From contig CAAFNI010000446.1 of NCBI GenBank assembly GCA_900764215.1, positions 1 to 6,587 of the forward strand: a DNA stretch of 6,587 nucleotides. The letters are read 5' to 3'. The stretch is from an uncultured Sutterella sp. (GTDB taxonomy: Bacteria > Pseudomonadota > Gammaproteobacteria > Burkholderiales > Burkholderiaceae_F). The first letter of the stretch is position 1. Every line of letters begins with the position of its first letter. The notes beneath the pieces were generated by a model that had not been told where the DNA came from, searched no databases, and was given only the letters and a program-made list of their open reading frames with translations. Of the stretch, positions 5,859 to 6,587 are shown one piece after another. Position numbers and translations under genes: made by a program.

Positions 5859-6275
5859 TCAAAGGGGCTTTTCCCCCTCGGGATGCGCGAGCTTCTCGAG
5901 GAGCCCGCAGGCTTCGCCCTGGGCGTGGCGCCCGCTGCACGCGCCCGCAAGCGAACAGAGCTGCTCTCGCAGGCGCCTGAGCTCCGCCATGCGCGCCTCG
6001 ACCGCCTCGAGATGCCGGTGAATCATCACGTGCGCCCGGTCGGCCCCTTCGGGACTGCCGTCCTCGATGCTGTCGAGGAGCGACCGGATTTCGTCAAGAC
6101 TGATGTCGAGCGTGCGGCAGTGCCTGATGAACTCAAGCCTGCCGACGTGCACGTCGCCGTAGTCGCGATAGTTGTTCGCAAAGCGCCGCGGCGCGGGCAA
6201 AAGCCCCATTTTCTCGTAATAGCGGATCGTCTCCGCCGTGTGCAGCGTGCGACGCGCGAGTTCGCCGATCTTCAT
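5859..6275 (-). CDS. MerR-family heavy-metal regulator (CadR/PbrR/ZntR group)
   Basis: A 138-residue regulator, normal length for this group. The N-terminal winged helix-turn-helix (MKIGELARR, ETIRYYEKMGLLPAP, NYRDYGDVHVGRLEFIRHCRTLDISLDEIRSLL) is classic CadR/PbrR/ZntR sequence. The dimer helix (about 82-110) is followed by the metal loop with C113, H117 and C123, ending EACGLLEKL as in CadR. These proteins bind a promoter with an over-long spacer and, when Cd, Pb or Zn binds, untwist it to start transcription. Aligned without gaps to ZntR, the first ligand cysteine (ZntR C79) becomes A78, so one of three usual ligand cysteines is missing; C107 is an extra cysteine. Metal preference is thus uncertain. 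GAGGA at 6282-6286 lies 6 bases before the ATG. It is divergent from the HMA gene, whose promoter carries the expected operator. Confidence 0.9.
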   Translation of the reverse strand: MKIGELARRTLHTAETIRYYEKMGLLPAPRRFANNYRDYGDVHVGRLEFIRHCRTLDISLDEIRSLLDSIEDGSPEGADRAHVMIHRHLEAVEARMAELRRLREQLCSLAGACSGRHAQGEACGLLEKLAHPEGEKPL

Positions 6276-6305
6276 CTTCAGTCCTCAAGAATGGTATTGA
6301 CTCGC

Positions 6306-6311
6306 ATTATC
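6306..6311 (-). promoter_or_regulatory. Candidate -10 box of the merR promoter
   Basis: GATAAT on the minus strand matches the -10 consensus at 5 of 6 positions and lies 30 bases before the MerR start codon. No good -35 is seen, but where it should be (6329-6334) overlaps the left arm of the operator at 6327-6347. Binding of the regulator would therefore cover its own promoter, which fits autoregulation. Confidence 0.5.
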
Positions 6312-6323
6312 GCAAAAATCCGC

Positions 6324-6354
6324 TTGACCTTGTAGCGGCTTCAGGGTGTGTAAT
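6324..6354 (+). promoter_or_regulatory. MerR-type promoter and operator for the HMA/ATPase gene
   Basis: TTGACC (6324-6329) and TGTAAT (6349-6354) are separated by exactly 19 bases, the stretched spacing typical of MerR-activated promoters (normal is 17). The spacer carries a dyad centred at 6337: ACCTTGTAG (6327-6335) and CTTCAGGGT (6339-6347) match at 7 of 9 positions as inverted arms. The ACCxTxxAG/CTxxAGGGT form is that of CadR, PbrR and ZntR operators. It points toward the gene at 6399 and lies just upstream of the divergent merR gene. Confidence 0.88.
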
Positions 6355-6398
6355 GCCGTTCATCAAGAAATCTCAACGGACCTCGTCCGCAGAACAAC

Positions 6399-6587
6399 AT
6401 GTCCCATCTGATCATTTCCGTTTCCTCCATGTGCTGTCCCGCCGAGGGCGCCGTCGTCGAGCGCGCCCTCAAGGGGGTGGCTGGCGTTGCGGGGGTTGCG
6501 CTCGACTATTCGACGCGCACGGCCCGCGTCACGGGCGAGCGGCTCGCCGCCGAGGCGCTTCTTGAGGCGCTCGCGTCCGCAGGCATG
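6399..6587 (+). CDS. HMA-domain protein, probably N-terminus of a Zn/Cd/Pb P-type ATPase (3' truncated by the window)
   Basis: An open frame of 63 codons runs off the right edge. It starts MSHLIISVSSMCCPAEGAVV and continues ERALKGVAGVAGVALDYSTR, the beta-alpha-beta-beta pattern of a heavy-metal-associated (HMA) domain. The usual GMxCxxC loop is replaced by M11-C12-C13-P-A-E16. A CCxxE motif of this kind binds Zn/Cd in plant HMA2/HMA4 pumps. Such domains head P1B-type ATPases that pump metal out of the cytosol through the inner membrane, using ATP. The gene sits behind a MerR-type promoter, about 38 bases past the expected transcription start, which supports metal-induced export. The Shine-Dalgarno is poor (GGA at 6378-6380, too far), so the start is less certain than the frame. 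A stand-alone metal chaperone is the alternative, because no ATPase motif lies in the window. Confidence 0.75.
   Translation, partial: MSHLIISVSSMCCPAEGAVVERALKGVAGVAGVALDYSTRTARVTGERLAAEALLEALASAGM

Noticed and set aside
4672..5940. A single 422-residue minus-strand protein
   Set aside because: Its first 260 or so residues are an arginine-rich out-of-frame reading of the neighbouring membrane protein. The real gene starts at 5157 with a ribosome site and an ATGA overlap.
5544..6335. Plus-strand open frame of 263 codons
   Set aside because: It lies opposite the MerR regulator and the first membrane protein, both with clear family motifs or gene structure, and has low-complexity, charged composition.
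6353..6565. Plus-strand open frame starting at 6353
   Set aside because: Its ATG overlaps the -10 box of the MerR-type promoter, so it would lie at or before the transcript start. The frame from 6399 gives a clear HMA domain instead.

Overview
The window is GC-rich, densely coded DNA from a Gram-negative bacterium. The lipid A phosphoethanolamine transferase end, a ColRS-type two-component system and an inner-membrane DMT exporter all point to a proteobacterium. I would guess a betaproteobacterium of the Burkholderiales (Sutterella-like), but that is an inference from overall sequence flavour and is not proven here.

Layout. Left, plus strand: the last 77 codons of an EptA-type phosphoethanolamine transferase (1-236), then an OmpR-family response regulator (322-1023) and its sensor kinase (1033-2331), which look like ColR and ColS. 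Middle, minus strand and convergent with the kinase: a YddG-type amino acid exporter (2356-3288), preceded by an isoaspartyl dipeptidase IadA (3373-4521). A strong intrinsic terminator lies between these two. Then come two overlapping small membrane proteins (5154-5759 and 4672-5157) that look like diverged tandem paralogues, possibly of the DUF2569 type, and a MerR-family metal regulator (5859-6275). Right end, plus strand: the start of an HMA-domain protein, probably a Zn/Cd/Pb P-type ATPase (6399 to the edge). It is driven by a textbook MerR-type promoter with a 19-bp spacer and a dyad operator.

How the parts work together. The left block is an envelope-remodelling module: a kinase with a periplasmic ExxE motif (the type used by ColS to sense excess iron/zinc), its regulator, and a lipid A modifying enzyme. 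The right block is a metal-efflux module: a MerR sensor divergently transcribed from an HMA protein. The middle block handles peptides and amino acids: IadA splits isoaspartyl dipeptides and the YddG-like carrier exports amino acids. No mobile element, CRISPR array, tRNA or rRNA was seen.

Most worth a second look: the paired unknown membrane proteins behind the metal regulator; the MerR protein, which lacks the first of the usual metal-binding cysteines; the CCxxE metal motif in the HMA protein; the terminator that ends only a few bases before the yddG start codon; and the structured iadA leader with a 10-bp direct repeat beside a weak promoter.
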